From: Eunapius fragilis
Taxonomy: Eukaryota; Porifera; Demospongiae; Spongillida; Spongillidae
NCBI GenBank assembly: GCA_963681505.1
Contig: OY811976.1
Span: forward strand, 1,283,812-1,347,811
Reading direction: 5' to 3'
DNA length: 64,000 nt
Below are positions 25,101-34,100 of this stretch, piece after piece. Position numbers and translations under genes: made by a program. The notes beneath the pieces were generated by a model that saw nothing but the letters and a program-made list of their open reading frames with translations, was not told the origin of the DNA and searched no databases. How positions within the stretch are numbered: the first letter of the stretch is position 1; each line of letters starts with the position of its first letter.

Positions 25101-25346
25101 GCTCCACCCTGCAAACGTTACATTCGTTACGCTGTTGATTTGGAGAAACATTCCAAGATCGAACACGTGAGTTCCCGGCAAGAACAGGAAGGTAGTGAAT
25201 GATTTGAAGTAAGACGCATTTTGTGCGTAGTGGCTGAGGTTTTGGCAGCGTTCTCCGTTGTACGTTGTGTTGCTGTCGGGTGAGACGCAGTAATTAAAAC
25301 CTTCACAACTGTAAAGCAACAGGCAGATGAGGAGTATCGACCACAT
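22122..25346 (-). CDS. Protein B: paralogue of the beta-helix membrane protein A
   Basis: A single reading frame of 1074 aa. The ORF opens at 25409, but I choose the ATG at 25346 because a signal peptide follows (MWSILLICLLLYSCEG) and FNYCVSPD matches the mature start of protein A. Order of parts: signal peptide, glycosylated beta-helix repeats, cysteine-rich segment (CSNAHGGILCGGCQ), eight or nine membrane segments, charged tail ending SGFRKELIN. From IVFTNN (about residue 420) to the stop I count only about 14 differences from protein A in about 650 residues. Before that point the two are only about half identical, with indels. It is probably a surface receptor or adhesion molecule whose ectodomain diverged while the membrane module was kept identical. 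Confidence 0.88.
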   Translation of the reverse strand: MWSILLICLLLYSCEGFNYCVSPDSNTTYNGERCQNLSHYAQNASYFKSFTTFLFLPGTHVFDLGMFLQINSVTNVTFAGWSQQLERPRAHNETFFSLTESSSKITCVKPSGFSFTYSYNITLTNLVLINCSTYYLDDLLGGVVASIYLLSIEGFSMYGVTIQNGSGIVAITIINRISIVNSSFLNLQPSAIQMFNCDVHVYNTTFMYCSTAVNGSEGNVEMTGCMLAMNNYGVAISSEYAVIEDTVFVDNTYSVLSTQGGYITADGCTFMYNAYAIGLLLLSKSYVSNSVFTRNTNAGYYQNSEIHYTNCSFESSNYSSITALFSQLYFTGNILFANNFAPDYGGAFFMHGSVIYLQAPITITFENNTAVLSGGVVFADNTFSALSYQPCFFQFNDTNGTLDDPNIQIVFTNNGAHEAGSILYGSLYDCTLDRSLIPGYGDTSPILILAAVSTITEIESNITALAADPKRVCLCSNGSYQCPSPQAAPVQIAVYPGEQITLSIVSLDEYNGATPSIVFARSGSAILTVLRTTNQCSDYSILTTTNQKITLLTQGAFLANQNAFQFSVEMLPCPNGFVLDPITQKCVCSYVLSQHGAVCSITNQTIQKPPNSWVGTVANGTVAIGTFCQPDSCNQGITSVNLSSKVSVDMQCSNAHGGILCGGCQEGLSVTIGSELCRRCSNNYYLFLLVVFAIMGVVLVALLFVLNLTVSVGTINGIIFYANIINSNSNVIFRNGGANGFTDFLSVFISWINLDFGIETCFYDGMDSYSNAWLQFVFPVYIILLMVFIILAGRVSSRISRWCKHNVVPAMATLVLLLYTKILRNVAVIFSFTALKVEGGNSSFYSSRWLYDGNVEYLHGKHGALYAAGVAMTIFYIFPLTAVLLFTPCLQMKSHWKVLVWVNKLKPFLDSYQAPFKDRYRFWTGALLLVRFVLYSFVTVSTNSVANLLAVVMAVLFPLVCILGLGVYKKWSLTILEGFLYSNAVVLAILVYLQSKDVNLIAVVSLGVGSALCCFVGIIMYHILKYTKLRDLLKITNLKLHKSQPEILPISTNKDEVYEELEDSTSGFRKELIN

Positions 25347-25349
25347 CGT

Positions 25350-26141
25350 GCGGTGTGCGTGTGTCCTGAGGAATAGGCGAATTAATTTACATGGCCCGGA
25401 GCAGTGCAAGTGTCGGCTAACTCACCTTTAAAAAAGCAGTGTGCAACGCACGTACGCGTATTGCGATAATACACCCCTTTTTGAGTTCTTGTAATAGATC
25501 GATATTGCGCGATTAGCAATCAGCCCTGCCCTCGCATCTTTTAACGACTTGTGAAGCTGTGAATTTAGTTCAACATTACGACCACAGAAGCATGCGTGCA
25601 TGCTGGGATAGACAACTATAAAGCCGGTGGGTAATATCAGTTAGGGTATAATTGGATTACAAAACTCCCGTAGTGTTCATCAAAGCGATCGCTGAGGGAG
25701 TTAGGATGCAGGCACTGGGGGCTACATGTTAGTTAACGAATGATGGTTACATGAATTTCATTTTAACCAGTGATAACCACTCGTCAAACTATGATACTTC
25801 AGACCGTGACCGTGGCGCTCATTTTGACTCGGGATTGCAAATTGTTAAGTAAGGACAGTAGTTGACAGTAGTTGACAGTAGTTGACAGTAGTTGCGCTCA
25901 TTCGAGAAATCCTGCATGGCAATTAGTAAATGCGATAGAATTTGCTGACGTGCTCCGGCCGGCCATAGATCAAAGGGCCATCTCCACACCACGTGATGCT
26001 GCAATTAGCATGACTTCATTTCAGGATGAGCGTGACGTAACTGCTGCGTCCTCTTTATACTCTCTCTGAAAGTACACCACTTCAAATGCATGATTATGCA
26101 TTTCTAACATTTGTTAAAATTATAAAAACTTGAGTCAGTAT
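25350..26141. other. Spacer upstream of gene B
   Basis: Probable promoter side of gene B. A short tandem repeat, (GTTGACAGTA)-like with a 12-base unit, lies at 25857-25895. No gene is supported. Confidence 0.5.
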
Positions 26142-26386
26142 ATGGGGCAGCGCAAGAGAAAATTGGGCTTTTGCAAGTTTTCAAATTTAACAGTTTTTGG
26201 ATACAGGATAGCGCTCTCTACAAAACAGTTCTTACGCATCCAAAATTGGACAGTGTATCATAGAGCTACAAAGCGCTGAATTTTTAATTAGCCATACATT
26301 TCAATGGCAAGCATTACTTTCTTTTAGTTGTCTTGGAATTTTCTCAAAATCCTACATAAGCCCGAATTTCTCCTGCACTGCCCCAT
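26142..26386. mobile_element. Miniature inverted-repeat element
   Basis: The left end ATGGGGCAGCGCAAGAGAAA and the right end TTTCTCCTGCACTGCCCCAT are imperfect inverted repeats of about 30 bases around a non-coding core of about 185 bases. I could not define a target duplication. Confidence 0.7.
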
Positions 26387-26391
26387 GAAAC

Positions 26392-26456
26392 AATATTTTT
26401 ATTTTTTAATCATTAACCACAACAATTAAGGCTGATGATTAAAAAATAAAAATATT
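26392..26456. repeat. Perfect 22-bp inverted repeat (hairpin)
   Basis: AATATTTTTATTTTTTAATC (26392 on) pairs exactly with its reverse complement ending at 26456, with a 21-base loop. It directly abuts the miniature element ending at 26386 and may be the relic of another palindromic insertion. Confidence 0.85.
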
Positions 26457-26865
26457 ATCTTGCATCAACAAAATTGAGTCTATTTGCAAAAAAATCAAAA
26501 ATCAAGATTTCAACTGTCAATAACTCCAAAGTGGAATTAGTAAATAAAATTAATACATATCTTGCATTTTCAAATTACTCATCTTCCCATCAGTTTCAAG
26601 CTGTGCCATGCACTGGTGACCATCTTGTGCTGTGGGTGCTGTCTTTTCATGTTTGCATGTGGAAGGTGATCATATGATGAGCCATCAAGCTTTCTTCCAC
26701 AGTGTGCATTGTCAGTGCAGAAGGGTTGCCAACATCATAAAGATGGCTGGCAGACCTTTGAGCAGTCTTCCCCACACTGATCATTTCAGAGAGGTTGGGC
26801 TCAAATTAAACTAATTTCCATGTAAGTGCAGAGCTTGGTTTATTTTAACAGAAATTTGTGGAAAG

Positions 26866-27070
26866 AGGTGTGATGTGAGGGAGGGAGAAGAGGGTGATGA
26901 GGGAGGGAGAAGAGGGATGATGAGGGAGGGAGAAGAGGGATGATGAGGGAGGGAGAAGTGGGTGATGAGGGAGGGAGAAGAGGGGTGATGAGGGAGGGAG
27001 AAAAGGGATGATGAGGGAGGGAGAAAAGGGGTGATGAGGGAGAAGTGGGGTGATGAGGGAGGGAGAAGGG
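26866..27070. repeat. Purine-rich minisatellite downstream of the DNase gene
   Basis: About ten copies of a unit like GGTGATGAGGGAGGGAGAAG, about 220 bases beyond the DNase I stop codon. Confidence 0.9.
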
Positions 27071-27294
27071 CTGCCATTGTCTGTGAACTCTGTGAAAAGT
27101 GGCAGCCCTAATTCATGTACTGGAGTTACTGCAAGTATTAACAATGCCCATGCAAACTGCACTGTGCTGTTAATTATGTCACATCACAACAGGATACAAA
27201 TATTGCAGCTGGGCTAAGTTTTAAGATGCAGCTAACGACACTACAAGTGTTTAAATGCCAACAGCTCTACACAGTACTGGCATGTTCCACACAG

Positions 27295-27872
27295 CTATGG
27301 CTTGACAACCACTTCAACAGGATAATGGTCACTAACAGCCAAGGCCTGAATGACAACAAAGAGATCCATCATACCACAATCATAAATCTGGTCTCCTAAC
27401 TTTATTGATAGTCAAGCCATATTCTTCATCAAACCGAAACACCCCTGCGGTGTTAACAGAAACTGAAGGAATCATTGACTTGTGGGCCACTATCCTGAAT
27501 ACAAAAATATGCTGGTTAAAACCTTGCACATGAGAATAGTGGCTCACTTGTCATATGGACAGGTCTTCCTCACGTTGGTGTTTGTTTTTGGACCCAACAG
27601 CCACCTAAAGTTGGGGTCCTGCACCAGTGTGAGCTCTTTGTACTTCTTTTGTGACAGGTAGTCACAACCAGCATTGAAGTCTCCAAGGATGATGCCTCTT
27701 GTGGTCCCGTAGTGCTTACTAACGTCAATGAAGGCTGAGTGAAGACTGTTGATCTCTTCAAAGGCATTGCTGGGCTTAACGTGTATACCAAGGAGGAAGA
27801 AACTCTTGATAGCTGATGTAGAGAGATGTGATGCCAAGTAATACCACATCAGGACATAAAAATTTATGCACA

Positions 27873-27949
<77 letters not shown>

Positions 27950-28602
27950 CCTTCTTTCTTGGCAGATACTAATACGCTAAAAGGAGGTCTTTCAAAAGTG
28001 TTTTTGCTGCTTAGTGGATACTGGTAGTGTTTATTAATGCTCACTGTTTCAATCCTGCAAGATTAATTCTCTGAGCTCTTGCCTCACTAGTGATGATATG
28101 GTACGTACCTGTAAAGGAAGGCATATTGCTCTTTCGAGTTTGTGACCCCAAGCCGCGCACTGACGACAAACCCAAACACTTCCTTTCCAAAGGGCCTACA
28201 TAGGTGTTCACGTGAGCGATTAAGTATTGTGCGCTAAGGTTATACGCAAAGTGCTCACTTGTTCACAGCCTTCAACAGTTTAGGCATTACGTCATCCACG
28301 TTGCTTCTAATTTCCTGTATAAGCAAGACATCGTATCGCCTCGCGACCTGAAATTCAAACACAGTTGCTGCATGAGCACCCTGTAACTGAAAGCTAACGT
28401 ATAAACCCAGGACTTCTAATTCCGCATGTCCTAGCAACGCTTCAAGCATCGAAAAGCTAAGTGAGCTTACCTGACTAATAACGTCTAGCGTCTCTCCATC
28501 CTTCAGTTTACCCTGGCCCAGGATCTGGATGTTGAAGGCGCCTATCTTCAGACCACTTACCGTCCACAACGTTGTGCAGATCAAGACCACTAACGGCTGC
28601 AT
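27295..28602 (-). CDS. Secreted DNase I-family endonuclease
   Basis: Seven exons in transcript order: 28602-28471, 28347-28259, 28195-28109, 28054-27951, 27812-27548, 27494-27401 and 27345-27295. The phases all fit and give 273 aa, close to the usual 260-290 of animal DNase I. The signal peptide MQPLVVLICTTLWTVSG precedes LKIGAFNIQILGQG, the family start. Further landmarks: LLIQEIRS (metal-binding Glu), VVSARLG, YAFLYR, LGIHVKP (catalytic His), GDFNAGCDY (Asp and Asn), TCPYDK and the terminal SDHYPVEVVV (Asp-His pair). The Cys positions in GDFNAGC and TCPYD match the usual disulfide region. Expected role: divalent-cation-dependent cleavage of extracellular DNA, for example in feeding, defence or cell-corpse clearance. 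Intron 1 is a multiple of three and stop-free, so its retention would not break the frame. Intron 4 contains a long CA run. Confidence 0.93.
27871..27948. repeat. CA microsatellite in DNase intron 4
   Basis: (CA)n with one interruption. It reaches to within two bases of the splice donor after exon 4 (27951). Confidence 0.95.
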
Positions 28603-28643
28603 AATAGTGAGGTGTGAAGAACTGTGACAGTGTTCTACCAGAG

Positions 28644-28657
28644 ATAATATATATATC
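28644..28657 (-). promoter_or_regulatory. Candidate TATA element of the DNase gene
   Basis: Minus strand AGATATATATATTA lies about 42-55 bases upstream of the ATG at 28602. The position fits a core promoter with a very short 5' UTR. Evidence is the motif and spacing only. Confidence 0.35.
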
Positions 28658-28995
28658 TGGTACCACCACGGCTGATGTGTTTATGAAACACTTCCGTTGA
28701 TTATAAGGCGTGGTATGAAAACATTCTCTTTAAAATCTTGTTAATAGGGGTCATTCCCACGCGCTGGGAACCCGACCGATGGTTGTGGCATGAGACTATT
28801 GAGTTTATACATATGTACGCCTTCATATTAATATGGTCCCCAGACTTTCTGTGCAAATTTGAATTGTGTGATTTGTTCGATGAATGGAATGCTTAGCCGC
28901 GTAGCTAAAAGACCGCCACAGATGAAAGAATATGCACTTAATACTTGCCATTTACTGACACAAGATGTGGGTGGTACTGTTGAAAGCACACAGAT

Positions 28996-29099
28996 GCGCG
29001 GAATCATTTAGAAATCATTGAACACATAAATCATACGCTCGGATAATCACACAAAAATCACACGCAAGCGTGTGTTCATTTTTTAATGATTCCACGCAC
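28996..29099. repeat. Short inverted repeat between DNase and RTK2
   Basis: GCGCGGAATCATTTAGAAAT on the left pairs imperfectly with TTTTTAATGATTCCACGCAC on the right. It may be a small foldback element. Confidence 0.5.
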
Positions 29100-29149
29100 T
29101 TTTTTTCCCTGTAGCAACGACATTTTTTTAATCAGCAAAATGTACTGTT

Positions 29150-29450
29150 ACCCAAGAACTCCATAACTCAATAACCCAAACCCCATAACTCCATAACCTC
29201 CAAACCCAAGAACCTCCATGGTGATGACCCAAGAACTAATAAACCCATAACTCAATAACCCATAACCTCATACAACCCATAACCCCTAAACCCAACAGCT
29301 TCATAACCCATAACCCCATACTCCATAACTCCATAAACCCCATACCCCATAACTCCATAAACCCCATAACCCATAATTCCATAAACCCCATACCCCATAA
29401 CTCCATAAACCCCATAACCCATAATTCCATAAACCCCATAACTCAACACT
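29150..29450. repeat. Minisatellite beyond the RTK2 3' end
   Basis: Tandem CCATAACTCCATAAACCCCA units. It lies about 250 bases past the RTK2 stop codon. Confidence 0.85.
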
Positions 29451-29693
29451 TCAGGCGTTTCCACACTACACGTAGCAAAGGCAAATCGATCGATCCACAT
29501 TGTTGGCAATGAATTTAATCAAGTGAGTACAATGATCCCTATTCACTGTACTCACTTGATCTGCCTTAGTCTCCACACTATTACATGTCCCAATACAGGA
29601 AGTGAAGACATCAGGATGATAAATAAATAGGTGATCAAAACATGAAAAACAAACAAACAATCACATGACAAACAAACACAACAACATAACAAT

Positions 29694-31130
29694 TCATGGT
29701 ACATCCCTTTTACTAGTGTATCTACATTGGAGGTCAGAGTACAGCCCCACCCCCTCATCCAGAGGGGCACCCAGCACAGTGGCCTGTGGGTGTGTCCTAG
29801 CGTCCTCAGCTGACCAATGAAGTAAGGTGAGGAGTGGTAGTAATAAAGCTCGTACAATCACGTCAAAAGATGGACGTGAAGACTTCTCTGGGTGCCTGGA
29901 GGGGGAGGAGTTAGGGAGTGGTTAGGGGAGTGGTTAGGGGGAGTGGTTATGGGAGTGGTTAGGGGAGTGGTTATGGGAGTGGTTAGGGAGTGGTTAGGGG
30001 GAGTGGTTAAGGAGTAGTTAGGGGAGTGGTTAGGGGAGTGGTTAGGGAGTAGTTAGGGGAGTGGTTAAGGAGTAGTTAGGGGAGTGGTTAAGGAGTAGTT
30101 AGGGGAGTGGTTAGGGAGTAGTTAGGGGAGTGGTTAGGGAGTAGTTAGGGGAGTGGTTAGGGAGTAGTTAGGCGAGTGGTTAAGGAGTAGTTAGGGGAGT
30201 GGTTAAGGAGTAGTTAGGGGAGTGGTTAGGGAGTAGTTAGGGGAGTGGTTAAGGAGTAGTTAGGGGAGTGGTTAGGGGAGTGGTTAGGGAGTAGTTAGGG
30301 GAGTGGTTAAGGAGTAGTTAGGGGAGTGGTTAAGGAGTAGTTAGGGGAGTGGTTAAGGAGTAGTTAGGGGAGTGGTTAGGGAGTAGTTAGGGGAGTGGTT
30401 AGGGAGTAGTTAGGCGAGTGGTTAAGGAGTAGTTAGGGGAGTGGTTAAGGAGTAGTTAGGGGAGTGGTTAGGGAGTAGTTAGGGGAGTGGTTAAGGAGTA
30501 GTTAGGGGAGTGGTTAGGGGAGTGGTTAAGGAGTAGTTAGGGGAGTGGTTAAGGAGTAGTTAGGGGAGTGGTTAAGGAGTAGTTAGGGGAGTGGTTAAGG
30601 AGTAGTTAGGGGAGTGGTTAAGGAGTAGTTAGGGGAGTGGTTAGGGAGTAGTTAGGGGAGTGGTTAGGGAGTAGTTAGGGCTCCCACCACATGCCTTACA
30701 TGGTAATCCCACCCTTCCCTATCACATAACCATTGGTGTAGCGTCGCCTGCACGCCAACTTAATAAACAAATGCAAATTGGTGTCCAAAAGTTGCGTGCA
30801 CGAACGCTCAGAATGACCCAGCAGTTGCCACCAACTGCTTATATCTTCATTCCCAGCTGGCAAATCCAGCTGCCCCCCGCCAATAACCCTGCACAACCCC
30901 GCCTTGCCATACATCCCTCTCATTACCATGACTATTTAGGCGGAAGCATATTTCCTGTCTAATTCAATACTTTCAAACGACAGGAAAGTGTATGAGTGGT
31001 TAGGGAGTGGTTAGGGGAGTGGTTAGGGGAGTGGTTAGGGGAGTGGTTAAGGAGTAGTTATGGGGAGGATTATAGTGTAGAGAATAAGGCAGAGAGGGAA
31101 TGCAGGGCAACCAGAGGCAGTCCTTCCCCT

Positions 31131-31167
<37 letters not shown>

Positions 31168-34100
31168 TACACACCCACATACACACATTACACATCCACA
31201 GTGACACACACACATTACACATCCACAGTGACACACACACATTACACACCCACAGTGCACACACATTACACACCCACAGTGACACACACACATTACACAT
31301 CCACAGTGCACACACATTACACACCCACAGTGACACACACACATTACACATCCACAGTGCACACACACTCACACATATGCGCACACGCAGACCTTGGAAT
31401 GAGGATGATGGGGACAGGTGCATGTGAGGAGGAGGGAGAGGAGGGAGAGGAGGGAGGGAGAGAGGGAGAGGAGGGAAAAGAGGGGAACAGTGATCTTACC
31501 AGCAATGAATCATGAGCTGATAAATAGCCCGGGGACATCCCGGGGGAGGAGGGAGGCGTCCACCTTTCTCCAAGAATGCCAATAGCTGCAATAAAATCAT
31601 TAGAGTGGTTGACATAGGTCACATAGGTCACATGGAGGTCACATGCAGGTCACATGCAGGTCACATGGAGGTCACATGGAGGTCACATCAGGTCACATGG
31701 AGGTCATATGCAGGTCACATGAGGTCATGTGCAGTCACATGCAGGTCACATGCCAGTCACATGCAGGTTTCATGCTAGTCTTACAGCATTGCTTGCTTTG
31801 AATTTCTCATATGGCTTCTGTCCCAAGCTCCATATCTCGTACATGACTACCCCATAGGACCAGACGTCACTCATGGAGGAGTAAGTCCTGCTACATATAG
31901 CCTGTGTATATCAAAGGTCAAAGGTCAAAATAGCAACACGATCACTTCCATAACAACCAGACCATCCCCCTAATGCTCCCCTGACAACCAGACCATCCCC
32001 CTAATGCTCCCCTGCCAACCAGACCATCCCCCTAATGCTCCCCTGACAACCAGACCACCCCCCTAATGCTCCCCTGACAACCAGACCATCCCCCTAATGC
32101 TCCCCTGACAACCAGACCACCCCCCTAATGCTCCCCTGACAACCAGACCACCCCCCCCTAATGCTCCCCTGACAACCAGACCATCCCCCTAATGCTCCCC
32201 TGACAACCAGACCACCCCCCTAATGCTCCCCTGACAACCAGACCATCCCCCTAATGCTCCTCTGACAACCAGACCACCCCCCTAATGCTCCCCTGACAAC
32301 CAGACCATCCCCTAATGCTCCCTGACAACCAGACCATCCCCCTAATACTCCCCTGACAACCAGACCATCCCCCTAATGCTCCCCTGACAACCAGACCACC
32401 CCCCTTAATGCTCCCCTGACAACCAGACCACTCCCCTTAATGCTCCCTTGACAATCAGACCACCCCCCTAACGCTCCCCTGACAACCAGATCACCCACCT
32501 CAGGAGCAGTCCATCTAAATGGAATCTTCCCTTTCCTCGTGGTATACTGTTGTTCATCTTCCAAATCCTTAGACATACCAAAGTCCCCAATCTAAACAGA
32601 TACCATACCGTGAAGGACCATGGAGGGACAGTGGAGGACAGTGGAGGACAGTGGAGGACAGTGGAGGACAGTGGAGGACAGTGGAGGGATCATGGAGGGA
32701 TCATGGAGGGACAGTGGAGGGACCATGGAGGGAACATGGAGGAACAGTGGAGGGATCATGGAGGGAACATGGAGGGATAGTGGAGGGATCATGGAGGGAC
32801 AGTGGTGGGACCATGGAGGGATCATGGAGGGACAGTGGAGGGATCATGGAGGGACAGTGGAGGGATCATGGAGGGACAGTGGTGGGACCATGGAGGGATC
32901 ATGGAGGGACAGTGGAGGGATCATGGAGGGACAGTGGAGGGATCATGGAGGGACAGTGGAGGGATCATGGAGGGATCATGGAGGGAACATGGAGGGACCA
33001 TGGAGGGACCATGGAGGAATCATTGAGGGATCATGGAGGGACCATGGAGGGATCATGGAGGGACCATGGAGGGATCATGGAGGGAACATGGAGGGACCAT
33101 AGAGGGACCATGGAGGAATCATGGAGGGATCATGGAGGGACCATGGAGGGATCATGGAGGGCTCGAACAGGGGATCAAAGGGAAACATTCACCTTGCATA
33201 TCATGTCTTCAGACACCAGGATGTTCCTGGCTGCAAGGTCTCTATGTACCAGGCCTCTACCAGAGAGGTACTCCATGCCTGCAGCTATGTGGGCACAGAA
33301 GGAGACAAATGTACCGGCCCGATCATTTAACTGTTCCCTTTGAGACCTGGAGTGTGTGTAGGAGTTAGGAAAGGGAGAGGGAGGCAAGGAGGGGGGGTGG
33401 AGGGTGGAGGGTGGAGGGGTGGGGGTGGAGGGTGGAGGGGTGGGGGTGGAGGGTGGAGGGGTGGAGGGGTGGGGGTGGAGGGTGGAGGGGTGGATGGGGT
33501 GGGGGTGGAGGGGTGGAGTGGTGGGGGTGGAGGGGTGGGCGGGGTGGGCGGGGTGGGCATGGTGGAGGGGTGGAGGGGTGGAGGGAAGAAGAGACGTTGC
33601 TGTCTAATTATACAGCTAAGGTGACTGGCTTAGTCTTACGGGGATTTGAACACAGCCAACAGGTGAAGCAGGTCTCCATTGCTGAGGAATTCTTGTACGA
33701 CCATTAACTGCAGGTGGGAAAAATAGCACCACCATCAGAACATTGATGGGCATGTCACACTGATGATGTAATGGTTTGTATACGTATGTGAAGGCTTGTG
33801 TACTGTGCTAAATTAGTTAGTGATTTGTAGTAATGTGGGACAATGTGGCGGTCCCATTGTGTGTCTGGGCCGTGCCGGCCGGGGGCACAAGCCAGCCACA
33901 GCCGGCCATAGAACAGTCTGGATGTGATGCACATGTAATATGTATGTTCGCTCGTGTGTGATCAGAGCTGTTGTCCTGTTGGCTGGTGACCTTTTGGTAG
34001 CATCTAAACATGTCCACGCGCCTGATCCTGTGGACTCCGCTCTCCCTGGAGTCTAGGATATCACATGATTATATTATTAGGGTGAACAGACCCTAAGACT

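Noticed and set aside
27544..28044. 166-residue minus-strand ORF joining DNase exons 4 and 5 through the CA repeat
   Set aside because: The open frame runs through a CA-repeat intron. Splicing at 27951 and 27812 restores continuous DNase I homology.
29900..30690. Interstitial telomere made of TTAGGG-like words
   Set aside because: The unit is a 23-base minisatellite with TTAGGGGAGTGG, not consecutive hexamers. The TTAGGTTTAGGG words near 45260 are too few.
31000..31430. Cys/Val-rich and His/Thr-rich ORFs
   Set aside because: Translations of CA-type microsatellite in RTK2 intron 11.
32620..33343. Plus-strand ORFs with [10 protein letters not shown] repeats
   Set aside because: Translation of the RTK2 intron 8 repeat on the opposite strand.
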